Positions 37,143 to 46,159 are shown, counted from the stretch's first letter. The stretch: DNA of 64,000 nucleotides from Bacteroidales bacterium (GCA_014860575.1 JACZJK010000020.1:62001-126000), one strand, 5' to 3'. The notes: generated by a model not told the origin, from the letters alone. Program-made: numbers and translations.

Positions 37143-38222
37143 ATGAAACTGAAGATTCTAACAACATTATTTGGGATTGCGTTCATTGCGGGGATGTTTT
37201 TTTCCTGCGGCAGCAATGATAATGCAGCCAGTGAGCCAATTGCATCAACCGAAAAGACCAGGCTTCTGCTCGAATGGTTCGAAAAAAACGGCAACTACAT
37301 CAACAGCCCCGAAATCCCCTCCATCACGGATGCGCAGAATGTGTGGGCTATGCGTGAGGAAAACATTCAAATCATTGACCTGCGCACGCCTGAAGAATTC
37401 AGCGAAGGCCATATAGAGCATGCGGTGAATGTTCAGGCTGGAAACATCCTGGATTATTTTACCCACAGTATTAATCCCAAGGCCTTCAAAAGCATCTTTT
37501 TGGTTTGCAACGACCTGAATATCTCCGGGTATGTTTGTGGTGTACTGCGTATACTGGGTTACGATAATGTTTCAGCAATCCGGTTTGGAATGAGTGGTTG
37601 GGATCGCGGTATATCAGAAAAATTCTGGCTTGCTAACATCAGCAGCCACCTGGTTGGGAAACTCGAAACCACTTCCAATCCTAAAAACAAAGCAGGAGAT
37701 TATCCAGGTATTCTATCTTCAGGAACCTCTGGCTTTGAAGTTGCTTTGGAGCGTGCGGCTGAGGTCTTAAAACACGATCCCAAAGATTATAATATTTCAT
37801 TGAAAGAACTTTCGGCAAATCCGGGTGATTATTATACAGTCTGCTACTGGCCCGAAGATAAATACACCAGCAACGGCCATCTTCAGGGTGCAATCCAATA
37901 TGAACCCAAGAAATCCCTCAGCCGCGATACACAACTGAATACGCTTCCGTTGGATAAACAAATTGTTGTTTACTGTTACTCAGGACAGCACAGCACCTAT
38001 GTTGCCGCTTACCTGCGCATGTTGGGTTACGATGCCCGATCCCTCTCCTATGGCGCCAACGGGTTTATCCATGAAGTTATGGCCCGAACCGAACCAAGAC
38101 CAACGCGCACATTTACTGAAAAGCTAATCCAGGAATTGCCGATAGTGAAGCAAGGCTTGCCAGCACCAGGACAGCAAAAAGCAAAAGAGTTTGAAACGGT
38201 AACTGTTCAAGGGGGATGCTGA
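37143..38222 (+). CDS. Double-rhodanese lipoprotein with C-terminal GGC tail
   Basis: This 359-residue protein has a lipoprotein signal (FIAGMFFSC). Two rhodanese domains follow at about 55-160 and 200-310. Both keep a Cys in the active loop: IFLVCNDLN and VVYCYSGQHST. Rhodaneses carry sulfane sulfur as a Cys persulfide. The C-terminus is a flexible linker (PAPGQQKAKEFETVTV) ending QGGC, with Cys as the last residue. The same ending occurs on four other rhodanese proteins in this island. It lies between the cytochrome pair and the YedE-like transporters, so a sulfur donor or acceptor role at the outside face of the membrane is likely. Confidence 0.9.
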   Translation: MKLKILTTLFGIAFIAGMFFSCGSNDNAASEPIASTEKTRLLLEWFEKNGNYINSPEIPSITDAQNVWAMREENIQIIDLRTPEEFSEGHIEHAVNVQAGNILDYFTHSINPKAFKSIFLVCNDLNISGYVCGVLRILGYDNVSAIRFGMSGWDRGISEKFWLANISSHLVGKLETTSNPKNKAGDYPGILSSGTSGFEVALERAAEVLKHDPKDYNISLKELSANPGDYYTVCYWPEDKYTSNGHLQGAIQYEPKKSLSRDTQLNTLPLDKQIVVYCYSGQHSTYVAAYLRMLGYDARSLSYGANGFIHEVMARTEPRPTRTFTEKLIQELPIVKQGLPAPGQQKAKEFETVTVQGGC

Positions 38223-38230
38223 AGTAAGTT

Positions 38231-38373
38231 ACAAGACCCAAGACCCAAGTTCCAAGACCTAAGACCAAAATTCAAAGAACAAACGAATAAACAATTGACC
38301 ATTCAACCAATTAACCAATTAACCAATATCCGCTCCATTACAGTATCACTGCATCACTGAAACACTGCAACAC
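38231..38373. repeat. Low-complexity spacer of repeated 7-9 base words
   Basis: Three word families follow each other. AAGACCCAAGACCCAAGTTC and variants run from 38231 to 38279. Copies of CAACCAATTAACCAATTAAC lie at 38304-38328. TATCACTGCATCACTGAAAC and ACTGCAACAC close the spacer. Similar words recur at 56191-56358 and 36385-36430. No gene or hairpin is seen; the next ATG follows at 38384. Confidence 0.5.
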
Positions 38374-38383
38374 AAAACAAGAT

Positions 38384-38905
38384 ATGGAAACCAAACCTAA
38401 ACCCTACATGAACCCTTACCTGGCTGGATTTCTGCTGGGATTGGTTCTATTGGCGGCATTCTTTGTAACCGGGCGTGGCCTGGGGGCAAGCGGCGCAGCA
38501 AAAAGCGTGGTTATTCAAACCGTGGCCACTGCTTCACCCGAATATGCTGCCGAGCATCCCTTCTATGCCGAATATTTTCGCGAAGGGCCAGGTCCAATGA
38601 AAAACTGGCTGGTTTACCTCACCCTTGGTGTTCTGGCCGGCGCATTCTTTTCTGGCTCCATGGCCGGAAGATTGGGATTTAAAGTAGAAAAAGGCCCCAA
38701 GATCAGTTCAGGAACAAGATTGATTTTTGCTACTCTTGGTGGATTGTTGTTTGGGCTAGGAGCCCAGTTCGGACGCGGATGTACAAGTGGCGCAGCACTT
38801 ACAGGGATGACAATATTGTCCACCGCAGGGTTCGTAACCATGATGGCCATTTTCGGGTCAGGATATGTGTTTGCATATTTTTTCCGTAAACTTTGGCTTA
38901 AATAG
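38384..38905 (+). CDS. YeeE/YedE-family transporter, N-terminal half protein
   Basis: This 173-residue protein is one half of a YeeE/YedE (TsuA-like) transporter. Membrane helices lie at about 12-30, 75-95, 110-135 and 145-168. The conserved Cys motif is FGRGCTSGAALTG. Full-length family members move thiosulfate or other sulfur compounds across the membrane through a path lined by conserved Cys residues. A periplasmic loop (about 32-70) separates the first two helices. The second half is encoded 14 bases downstream, and the two proteins probably form a heterodimer. Confidence 0.9.
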   Translation: METKPKPYMNPYLAGFLLGLVLLAAFFVTGRGLGASGAAKSVVIQTVATASPEYAAEHPFYAEYFREGPGPMKNWLVYLTLGVLAGAFFSGSMAGRLGFKVEKGPKISSGTRLIFATLGGLLFGLGAQFGRGCTSGAALTGMTILSTAGFVTMMAIFGSGYVFAYFFRKLWLK

Positions 38906-38919
38906 AAAGGAATAATATT

Positions 38920-40146
38920 ATGGGACCACTCATTCCTCAAGGATTCGTCAACCCTGATTTAAACCTCTTCTTCGCTTTCGTAATCGGGCTTGGGTTTGGT
39001 TATGTGCTCGAACAGGCAGGATTTTCATCATCGCGGAAACTGGCCGGTGTGTTTTATGGCTACGACTTTGTTGTGTTACGTGTGTTTTTTACCGCAGCCA
39101 CTACCGCCATGACCGGCCTCTTGCTTTTTAATTACATCGGATGGATTGATTATAGCATGCTTTACATCAACCCAATGTTTGTTTGGTCTGCAATTATTGG
39201 CGGTGTGATCATGGGCCTTGGTTTTATCCTGGGCGGATTTTGTCCGGGAACCAGTCTTACAGCCGCCGTTATCGGGAAAATTGACGCCATGTTCTTTATT
39301 GGCGGTATGTTTATTGGAATTTTTATTTTCGGGCAATTTTACGACACATTCGAGGCAATTTATCTCGGTAATAACCTGGGTGGAATCTTTGTTTACGAAT
39401 CATTGGGCATGAGCCGCGAATGGTTCGCAATGATACTGATCCTGGTGGCTTTGCTCGCTTTTGTGATCACGCAAAAAATTGAAGACAGTGTAAATGATAC
39501 GCCCAGGGTTTTGCGTGAAGCTAGACCCTCGCATATGATGCCGGCAATGCTTATGATTTTAGCCGGTTTTGTGCTGCTTATACTGCCGTCGCAGCCACGA
39601 AGCAACTGGAAAGAAACAGGCGCTGATAAAATCCTTGCAGAAATGGCTTCAAAACAACATTTTACGTGCCCCGATGAGATTGCATTCAGCATTATGCAAG
39701 GTGATAAATATCCCGTTTTGCTTGTGGATGTAAGGGATCCTACAGAATTTGAAAGATTTACGCTTCCGGGCGCTATCAATATCCCGCTCGCCGAAATCCT
39801 GCAACGCAAGTGGGAAACTGTATTTGAAAATCCTGATCTCAAAATTGCTTTGTTTTCTTTTTCTGATACACATGCTGAAGAAGCCTGGTTAATTGCAAGA
39901 CGGGCAGGTTATGAAAACATAAAAGTGCTTGAAGGCGGACTGAACAACTTTCTTTACAGTGTATTCATCGAGGAAGTAGTTCCTGAAAGACAACGGCCTG
40001 ATTGCCTTGAGTTGCATACTGTGCGGTTCAGAGAAAATGCAAAGAATTACTTTCAGTCTGGCCAGGCGATCAAAATGGAAGATAAATCACCGGTTCCGGT
40101 TATTAAAGTTGTGGAAATTGAAATGCCCGCAAGTGGAGGATGTTAA
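38920..40146 (+). CDS. YeeE/YedE half-transporter fused to a Cys-less rhodanese with GGC tail
   Basis: This 408-residue fusion has YedE-like membrane helices (about 10-180, with GFILGGFCPGTSLTA), a further helix near 205-225, a rhodanese domain (about 245-350) and a tail ending PASGGC. The rhodanese keeps the fold motifs VLLVDVRDPTEFERF and PGAINIP, but its active loop reads IALFSFSDTH, with no Cys. The terminal Cys408 is therefore a candidate sulfur carrier. An AAAGGA sequence precedes the ATG. Together with the 38384 product it completes a split YedE channel with an attached soluble domain. Confidence 0.9.
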   Translation: MGPLIPQGFVNPDLNLFFAFVIGLGFGYVLEQAGFSSSRKLAGVFYGYDFVVLRVFFTAATTAMTGLLLFNYIGWIDYSMLYINPMFVWSAIIGGVIMGLGFILGGFCPGTSLTAAVIGKIDAMFFIGGMFIGIFIFGQFYDTFEAIYLGNNLGGIFVYESLGMSREWFAMILILVALLAFVITQKIEDSVNDTPRVLREARPSHMMPAMLMILAGFVLLILPSQPRSNWKETGADKILAEMASKQHFTCPDEIAFSIMQGDKYPVLLVDVRDPTEFERFTLPGAINIPLAEILQRKWETVFENPDLKIALFSFSDTHAEEAWLIARRAGYENIKVLEGGLNNFLYSVFIEEVVPERQRPDCLELHTVRFRENAKNYFQSGQAIKMEDKSPVPVIKVVEIEMPASGGC

Positions 40147-40164
40147 AAATTAAAATCAACGATT

Positions 40165-40776
40165 ATGAACGATTCAGATCATAAAATGCTAAATACCGGC
40201 GCACTGATTTTTGTTGGCGTAACACTATTGGTGATGTTTTTGCAATATATTGCCGGACCGGGCTACAAAGCCAGCAACACCGAAGTGCTTGCAAATGCAG
40301 GCGGTTCTGAAAGATGGATGTTGCCTCACCAGTTTCGCAGCATCATAGAAAACGATCAGTTACAAAATTACCTGCTCGTTGACCTTCGCCCAAGGGAAGA
40401 ATTTAACCAGGGAAGTCTGCCTGGTGCTGTGAATATTCCTTTTGAGAATTTACTTGAAACAAAATCAATGAAATCATTGAAAACCAATCAACCGGTTTTA
40501 CTTTTCTCAGGTAGGGAGGCACAATCGTCTGTTGCCGGCTTATTATTATATGGCGAAGGCTTCAGCAATGTATTTGTTTTGGCCAACAATTATAGCTACA
40601 TAAAGGATAATGTGCTTGGCAAATTTGAACCATCAACTGCGTTTACGCACGAGGAAAAAGCGCGCTACGATTATCACAGGTTTTTCAAAGCAACACCAAA
40701 ACCATCTTCACAGCCTGCTGCCTCACAACCCAAAATTATCGAAACGCAGGTAGTTAGTGTTGAGGGAGGGTGCTGA
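40165..40776 (+). CDS. Membrane-anchored Cys-less rhodanese with GGC tail
   Basis: This 203-residue protein has an N-terminal membrane helix (ALIFVGVTLLVMFLQYIAG), one rhodanese domain (about 55-155) and a Pro/Ser/Gln-rich linker ending VEGGC. The domain has LLVDLRPREEFNQG and PGAVNIPF, but the active loop reads VLLFSGREAQSS, with no Cys. Its only Cys is therefore the last residue of the tail. It ends the plus-strand sulfur operon, 18 bases after the YedE-rhodanese fusion. A role as a tethered sulfur-binding tail rather than an enzyme is inferred. Confidence 0.88.
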   Translation: MNDSDHKMLNTGALIFVGVTLLVMFLQYIAGPGYKASNTEVLANAGGSERWMLPHQFRSIIENDQLQNYLLVDLRPREEFNQGSLPGAVNIPFENLLETKSMKSLKTNQPVLLFSGREAQSSVAGLLLYGEGFSNVFVLANNYSYIKDNVLGKFEPSTAFTHEEKARYDYHRFFKATPKPSSQPAASQPKIIETQVVSVEGGC

Positions 40777-41108
40777 TCTGTTAATTTGTAGAACTACTAG
40801 TAAGCCATAAAGCTTCGTGTTAGTAATTTTGCTTGCGAATACATCTAGAAAATGTAAACACAGAATAGAAATAACAAAGCCGAATAAGACTAAGTTTTAC
40901 TCAATAACTGACTTGCAATATTACTGATTGCACACTGGAGCATGTTCACAAGCCAATCCCTTTTAGAGTTACACTTATTCGAACGAATAAATATTTTGAG
41001 GTACATATTTTCAAAGAGAAACATTTATACATTGGCTATTGGGTTTCAAAATAAAGCCTGGCAAAGTACTTACCAGGCTTCACAAAAAACATGAAAATGC
41101 AAGCGGTG
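40777..41108. other. Intergenic region between the two convergent sulfur operons
   Basis: No gene is seen in these 332 bases. A palindrome TTATTCGAACGAATAA lies at 40975-40990. The terminator of the minus operon lies at 41054-41080. The rest is A+T-rich, without clear repeats. Confidence 0.5.
41054..41080 (-). terminator. Terminator of the minus-strand sulfur operon
   Basis: Arms AAGCCTGG (41054-41061) and CCAGGCTT (41073-41080) form a perfect 8-bp stem; on the minus strand it is followed by TATTTTG. It lies 28 bases after the qmoC stop and may also stop transcripts from the plus operon. Confidence 0.7.
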
Positions 41109-42176
41109 TCATTTTTTAACCACTGTTTTTTCTATTTGTAGGATTTTCTCAAAATACATCGCAAATGAGCGATATAGAAAATGCGTCCACTTTCCAAACG
41201 GTACAATGAGTAATGCCCACTGCACGAGGATGATCATATGAAGTATATAAACCCAGAAATTATTTTCAAGCAGGTTGAGGTCAATAAAAAACCTGACAGT
41301 GAATGCTGTAAATCCAAGTAAAAACAGCCAGGTCACAAATAACCAGTCAGAAGGCTGTGAGAACCTGTTAACTTCTTTATTTTTCAATACACGGCTTTTC
41401 ATAAAGATGAAGGTCAATACGAATACTGTTGCACTGACAAGATACCCGAAAACGATTAACAGGATGTTCTCGGCATGAAACCAATCAAGTACTACTGTTG
41501 TGAACAGCAGTGTGAGATAACCGATAACAAGGATGAGATGTTCGAGCCAGCGTGTTTTGCTGTCATCGCATCCGAGGGTTCTCTTTTGTGTGAACATGTG
41601 CACGATCAATTCACCAAAACTCTTGAAATAAGTTGAAAGGGAGACTTTTCGTCCTGGTTTGATAATCAGAAAATACCACATCCGGATCAGATTGGGAACC
41701 AGAATTACCAGAAAAACAGAGAGAATGGCAAAGAATTCAAACTGATGGCCGATAGGCATGATGCGTTCTGCATCAAAATTCAGATTGTATGCAAACCCGA
41801 TTACTGCAAGTGCAGTGATAACAAATGCCAGGATGGTAAGGGGCAGGTATTTGTAAAGCAATCCAGACAAACCTGTCCAATCATATTTCGCAGTCAGCCA
41901 TCTTCTGAGTGCCATCATAAGTTCGCCTGGATTGGCTTCTCTTGGACAATGTGTGGTACACTCACCGCAGTAATAGCATAACCAGGGATCCAGGGAACTT
42001 GTAATCTTGTCTTCGAGGCCTACTACACTTGATCTTACCATCATTCGGGGAAATGATTCCTCGGGTGTTGATAATGAACAAATAGCTGTACAATTACCGC
42101 AGTTGTAACAGGCACTGAAGTCAACTCCTCCGAATTTTTTTAGTTCCGCTAAAAAGTTGGGATTAACTTTTGTCAT
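41109..42176 (-). CDS. qmoC: QmoC-like subunit (HdrC-HdrE fusion)
   Basis: This 355-residue protein has two [4Fe-4S] motifs of HdrC type near the N-terminus (CYNCGNCTAIC and CYYCGECTTHCP). About six membrane helices follow from residue 110, with His residues placed as haem b ligands as in HdrE, DsrM and NarI. This is the layout of QmoC, which links the Qmo flavoprotein subunits to the menaquinone pool. In sulfate reducers Qmo serves APS reductase; no aprBA is in this window. Its start overlaps the end of the small winged-helix gene by 14 bases, so the two are translationally linked. Confidence 0.88.
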   Translation of the reverse strand: MTKVNPNFLAELKKFGGVDFSACYNCGNCTAICSLSTPEESFPRMMVRSSVVGLEDKITSSLDPWLCYYCGECTTHCPREANPGELMMALRRWLTAKYDWTGLSGLLYKYLPLTILAFVITALAVIGFAYNLNFDAERIMPIGHQFEFFAILSVFLVILVPNLIRMWYFLIIKPGRKVSLSTYFKSFGELIVHMFTQKRTLGCDDSKTRWLEHLILVIGYLTLLFTTVVLDWFHAENILLIVFGYLVSATVFVLTFIFMKSRVLKNKEVNRFSQPSDWLFVTWLFLLGFTAFTVRFFIDLNLLENNFWVYILHMIILVQWALLIVPFGKWTHFLYRSFAMYFEKILQIEKTVVKK

Positions 42177-42465
42177 TATGTGTTTGCTTTTTTGTCAGTT
42201 CGTAATAAAAATATTCGTCATCATCGTCAACCTGCCCGACCGTAACTTCGCCATATTTTCGCATTGTCATCAGATAGTAAGTTAAATCACCAACCTGAAG
42301 GCCTGTGGCAGCAGCAAGTTCGGGTATTGTTTTAGGCTCGTCTTCGAGAGCGGTACGAATCGTTTTCCTCATATCTGCAAAAGCCTTACGACGTTGTTTT
42401 GCTAACTCAGGCACTTGCCTTTGTTGTTTGATTACATCAATCGTTCTTGTTTTTTCAGCACTCAT
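42163..42465 (-). CDS. Small winged-helix protein within the qmo operon
   Basis: This 100-residue protein has a basic N-terminal helix (IDVIKQQRQVPELAKQRRKA) and a winged-helix-like core (TIPELAAATGLQVGDLTYYL, MRKYGEVTVGQV). An acidic loop DDDDEYFYYELTKK follows. No Cys or metal motif is seen. The core resembles DNA-binding winged helices, but the role is unknown. It sits between qmoB and qmoC and overlaps qmoC by 14 bases, so it may be a complex-associated regulator or assembly factor rather than a free regulator. Confidence 0.75.
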   Translation of the reverse strand: MSAEKTRTIDVIKQQRQVPELAKQRRKAFADMRKTIRTALEDEPKTIPELAAATGLQVGDLTYYLMTMRKYGEVTVGQVDDDDEYFYYELTKKQTHNDKS

Positions 42466-42497
42466 GATTTTAATGTTTTAGAGCTTTAAGTAATTGA

Positions 42498-44423
42498 TTA
42501 TTCGATTAAAGCATCAATCATGCTTTCAATTTCACGGTTGGTATAGCCTATCAGGTCAATTGCATCAACAGGGCATACGGGTAAACAAATACCACAACCT
42601 TTGCAGCTTGAAACATTGATTTCGGCAACCTCTTTGCCATTCAAACTGACTTTTTGAATTGCATCAAACGGGCACACTTCTGCGCATTTACCGCACCAAA
42701 CGCAATCGTTTTTATGAACCATTGCGAGGGTAGGTTCAAGCTCAATTTCCCCTTTACTGATCAGTGAATTAGCCTTTGAAGCTGCAGCAAGTGATGATTT
42801 TAGAGATTCTGTTATATTTTTTGGCGATTGGCTTGCCCCAGCAATAAGAACACCATCAATCACGGTTTCCACAGGGCGTAGTTTAGGATGGATTTCATTA
42901 AAGAATTTATCCCGGCCAATAGGTATTTTAAGAATATCTGCGATTGAATTGTTCTTACGGGGAACCATACCTGTTACGAGCACAACGAGGTCAACAGGTA
43001 TCTCAAGCTCTTCCTTTGCGGTAAGCAGATCAATCACATTGAGGATTGTTACATTGCCGTTTTTGCTGATAACCGGTTCTTTTTTTGGGTCGAATTCTAT
43101 GTAAACATCGCCGTTTAAAGATGATTGAGTATAAAGTATTTCCTGCTTGCCGTAAGTTCGGATGCCACGGTTCAGATGATAGGACTTGATCTTAAACTTC
43201 TCGAAAACTTTCAGAGAACTATGAATGGCTGAGGTACAACAATAACGGGAGCAATACTTATTTTCTCCCTTTATTTGCATACTACCCACGCAATATATAA
43301 AGCCTATGGTCTTTATCTCCTGATTATTATAAATGAGTTTTTTATCATTCAGTTCCATCAATCGCTTGAATTGCTGAAGGGTGATAACTGCATCAATGGT
43401 TTTGTAGCTAAATTCACCTTCGGCGGGTTCGTAAGGATCAAAACCTGTGCTCACCAAAACAGAGCCAACCGTAATCTGTTGAATTTCTTCTTTCTGGTTT
43501 AGATCTATGTTATCGCACAATTCCTGGCACTTGCCGCATCGGGTACAACTTACCATATCAATAGCAGGCAGTTGCGGAAATTCGGACTTATAGTTCTTAT
43601 AAATGGCTTTTCTCTTGTTCAAGCCAAAATTAAACTCATCGTCAACCTCAACCGGGCATGCTTCAATAGCTTTATCAAAAGCATTAGGTGTACAAGGTTT
43701 GGTAACATATCGTGGTGTAATTCTTATCTGAAGGTTGTAATTTCCAACGCTGCCTGACTTTGAGATGATCTCAGCACCTGTGAACAGCCTTATTTTTTGG
43801 TGGTTTACTACGTCTTTAAAAAGATTTTTTACTATTTCTTCGCCTGTTTGTTCAGACGTAAAAAGTTCACCCCACTGTGAGGTTCTTCCTCCTACAAAAT
43901 GTTCACGTTCAATCAGGTAAACTTCTGTCCCCATATCAGAAAGTTCAATGGCAGCTCTTAATCCTGAAACTCCGGCTCCTACAACTGCTACCTTATTTAA
44001 TGCTTTTATTTTGAGAGGTGTTAGCTCGCTTGATTCTGCAACGCGCGCAATTCCTGCTTTTGTAAGATGGATTGCTTTTTCAGTAGCAGCGGCTGGTGTG
44101 TCGCTATGAGCCCACGATCCCTGCTCACGGATATTTACCTGAACGTAATTGTATTGGTTCAACCCACCTCGCATTGCAACATTTCTGAAGGTTTGCAAAT
44201 GCAATTTGGGTGAGCATGAAGCTACAACAATAGCGTCGAGCTGGTTGGTTCTGATGTCGTTTTCAATTTCTTTCTGAGCCGAGTCGGAGCATGCAAACAT
44301 GGTGGTGCGAACCAATGCAACACCCGGATGATCTTCAACGCCTTTTTTGACTTTTTCAACATCAATATAGTCAGAAATGTTAGCTCCGCAATGACAGATA
44401 TAAACACCTACTTTTTGTTTCAT
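42498..44423 (-). CDS. qmoB: QmoB/HdrA-like flavoprotein without the MvhD domain
   Basis: This 641-residue HdrA-family protein has an N-terminal HdrA domain (VGVYICHCGANISDYIDV), FAD-binding VVGAGVSGLRAAIEL (about 148-165), an inserted ferredoxin motif CTRCGKCQELCD, and two C-terminal [4Fe-4S] motifs (CVWCGKCAEVCP and CKGCGICLPVCP). Canonical QmoB is about 750 residues and ends in an MvhD-like domain; that domain is absent here and appears as a separate gene at 45756-46157. A strong GAGGAGG Shine-Dalgarno sequence precedes the ATG, inside the end of qmoA, and the two genes overlap by 4 bases. Confidence 0.86.
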   Translation of the reverse strand: MKQKVGVYICHCGANISDYIDVEKVKKGVEDHPGVALVRTTMFACSDSAQKEIENDIRTNQLDAIVVASCSPKLHLQTFRNVAMRGGLNQYNYVQVNIREQGSWAHSDTPAAATEKAIHLTKAGIARVAESSELTPLKIKALNKVAVVGAGVSGLRAAIELSDMGTEVYLIEREHFVGGRTSQWGELFTSEQTGEEIVKNLFKDVVNHQKIRLFTGAEIISKSGSVGNYNLQIRITPRYVTKPCTPNAFDKAIEACPVEVDDEFNFGLNKRKAIYKNYKSEFPQLPAIDMVSCTRCGKCQELCDNIDLNQKEEIQQITVGSVLVSTGFDPYEPAEGEFSYKTIDAVITLQQFKRLMELNDKKLIYNNQEIKTIGFIYCVGSMQIKGENKYCSRYCCTSAIHSSLKVFEKFKIKSYHLNRGIRTYGKQEILYTQSSLNGDVYIEFDPKKEPVISKNGNVTILNVIDLLTAKEELEIPVDLVVLVTGMVPRKNNSIADILKIPIGRDKFFNEIHPKLRPVETVIDGVLIAGASQSPKNITESLKSSLAAASKANSLISKGEIELEPTLAMVHKNDCVWCGKCAEVCPFDAIQKVSLNGKEVAEINVSSCKGCGICLPVCPVDAIDLIGYTNREIESMIDALIE

Positions 44424-45724
44424 GGTAACCTCCTCATATAGCTTGCTGTTTCGGATGATGCAGCTCCTGCTGAAAGAATAGAATCGGGGATATCCATTGG
44501 ACCGGAAACTGCCCCTGCAACAAAGACCCCAGGTATGCTGGTTCTGCTTGGATTTCGCAGCTCATCAATTTGCTTGATATAGTGATAAGGATCGGTATCA
44601 AGATTCAGATCAGGAAACATCCCAGTGATTCCCTGATTTGCCATGATACCCGTTGACAGAACCACCATATCGTGTTCGCTCTCTTTCACTTTACCTTTGT
44701 AAACATCTTCGTAGCGGATAATCAGGTTGCCATTTTCCTTCTCAGAGATTTTAGCAATTTTCCCTTTAACAAAATCCACACCCATACCACGAGCCTGCAT
44801 ATAAAATTCATTGAATCCTTTGCCGAAAGCCCGGATATGCAGATAGTAGATTGTAACATCGGCCATTGGCAAGGCACCCATCAGCAATTGCGCCTGCTTG
44901 ATAGAATACATACAGCATATCTGAGAGCATATTGGGTTCCCCACTGTAGCATCGCGCGAACCGGCACACAGCACGTAAGCAATATTTGAAGGCATTTTAC
45001 CATCTCCCGGCCTAAGTACGGCATTGAATGGTCGGGTGGGTACAAGCTGCCTTTCCATCTGCATGGCAGTTACAACATTTTTATACTTGTTGAACCCGTA
45101 ATTAGGTAATTTTTGCGCATCAAAAAGATCGTAACCGGTGGCAAGAATCACAGATTTTACCTCTACAGGAATAACTTCAGGCTTTTGAGTAAAATCAATG
45201 GCTTCGGCGAGGCATGCTTTTTCGCATGCTCCACACAATATACAATTGTCTATGTCAATGGTTGCAATTCGCGGGTTCGCAATGCTGAATGGAATATAAG
45301 CTGCCTTTCGACCAACAAGATCATATTGATACTGATCCTCAACAATTACGGGGCAAACTTTCTCGCAGGCTTCACAACCGGTACATTCCTCCTCTATTAC
45401 ATATCGGGGTTTTCTGATGATATTTACTGAAAAGCGATTATTGGAAACTTTCTTGATGTCTTTGGCTTCGCTGTAAGTGTAGATTTTAATGTTGGAATGT
45501 CGTGCAGTCTCTGAAACTTTTGGAGTTGTGATACAGGCTGAGCAGTCGAGGGTTGGGAAAACTTTACTTAGGTGTATCATTTTGCCACCCAGCGAAAGAT
45601 CTTTTTCGACAAGCACCACATAAAAGCCCATGTTGGCTAAATTAAGTGCTGCTTCTTCGCCTGCAATACCCCCTCCGATAACAAGTGCATCATACTGACT
45701 TGCAGGAACGGTATTTTCTGGCAT
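44420..45724 (-). CDS. qmoA: QmoA/HdrA-like FAD iron-sulfur protein
   Basis: This 434-residue protein has an FAD-binding GGGIAGEEAALNLA, the HdrA/QmoA motif GGKMIHLSKVFPTLDCSACI, and two ferredoxin motifs (CTGCEACEKVCP and CILCGACEKACL). A C-terminal VFVAGAVSGPMDIPDSI closes the FAD domain. It fits QmoA, the smaller flavoprotein of quinone-interacting membrane-bound oxidoreductases, and is cytoplasmic. The ATG at 45724 is preferred to a TTG at 45739. It overlaps qmoB by 4 bases (ATGA). Electron bifurcation or reverse electron flow with menaquinone is possible for the complex but cannot be read from the sequence. Confidence 0.86.
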   Translation of the reverse strand: MPENTVPASQYDALVIGGGIAGEEAALNLANMGFYVVLVEKDLSLGGKMIHLSKVFPTLDCSACITTPKVSETARHSNIKIYTYSEAKDIKKVSNNRFSVNIIRKPRYVIEEECTGCEACEKVCPVIVEDQYQYDLVGRKAAYIPFSIANPRIATIDIDNCILCGACEKACLAEAIDFTQKPEVIPVEVKSVILATGYDLFDAQKLPNYGFNKYKNVVTAMQMERQLVPTRPFNAVLRPGDGKMPSNIAYVLCAGSRDATVGNPICSQICCMYSIKQAQLLMGALPMADVTIYYLHIRAFGKGFNEFYMQARGMGVDFVKGKIAKISEKENGNLIIRYEDVYKGKVKESEHDMVVLSTGIMANQGITGMFPDLNLDTDPYHYIKQIDELRNPSRTSIPGVFVAGAVSGPMDIPDSILSAGAASSETASYMRRLP

Positions 45725-45755
45725 GTTATTAATTTTCAATGATTAGGTAAATAAA

Positions 45756-46157
45756 TCAGTTTTTTGACAACTCTTCCACAAAATTGTTCATGTGTTTTGC
45801 AAATGGTTCGGCACATACAGAACATATAGCAGCCATTTTCAACCTTGCTGTACCTATTCCTTTCTCTTTCATGAGCTTATGCGTTTGTGCTATTATATCT
45901 GAGGTGCGCTCAGTACAGGTTTCACTAAAAGGACAATCACTGCCGTCGGCAGCAATAAACACTCCGTCATATCCTTTTTCGAAAGCATGTATAATCCATT
46001 TAGGTTTTACTGCACTTGAACAAGGCAGCGTTATTACATACACCGTGGGAGGGTAATGTAATTTCAGAAGCCCCGCCAGGTCAATGGCGGGGTCTGAAAT
46101 TTTTTCGGTGGAAAATACCAGAACTTTTGGTGGAGTTTTGGTTGTTGACTCTGGCAT
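45756..46157 (-). CDS. Stand-alone MvhD-like protein
   Basis: This 133-residue protein matches the MvhD (methyl-viologen hydrogenase delta) fold: VYVITLPCSSAVKPKWIIHA, FEKGYDGVFIA, DCPFSETCTERT and MAAICSVCAEPF. Paired Cys residues could hold a [2Fe-2S] cluster as in MvhD. In canonical QmoB this domain is fused at the C-terminus; here it stands alone just before qmoA and would complete the shortened QmoB. The ATG at 46157 starts 2 bases after the tusA stop; an alternative ATG at 46166 would overlap it. Confidence 0.82.
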   Translation of the reverse strand: MPESTTKTPPKVLVFSTEKISDPAIDLAGLLKLHYPPTVYVITLPCSSAVKPKWIIHAFEKGYDGVFIAADGSDCPFSETCTERTSDIIAQTHKLMKEKGIGTARLKMAAICSVCAEPFAKHMNNFVEELSKN

Positions 46158-46159
46158 CT

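Noticed and set aside
38231-38373. Possible CRISPR-like or satellite array
   Set aside because: The repeated units are 7-9 bases and degenerate, with no constant repeat/spacer alternation and no cas genes.
41109-45724. Qmo-like genes as evidence of sulfate reduction
   Set aside because: No aprBA, sat or dsrAB genes are in the window, and Qmo-like complexes also occur outside sulfate reducers.
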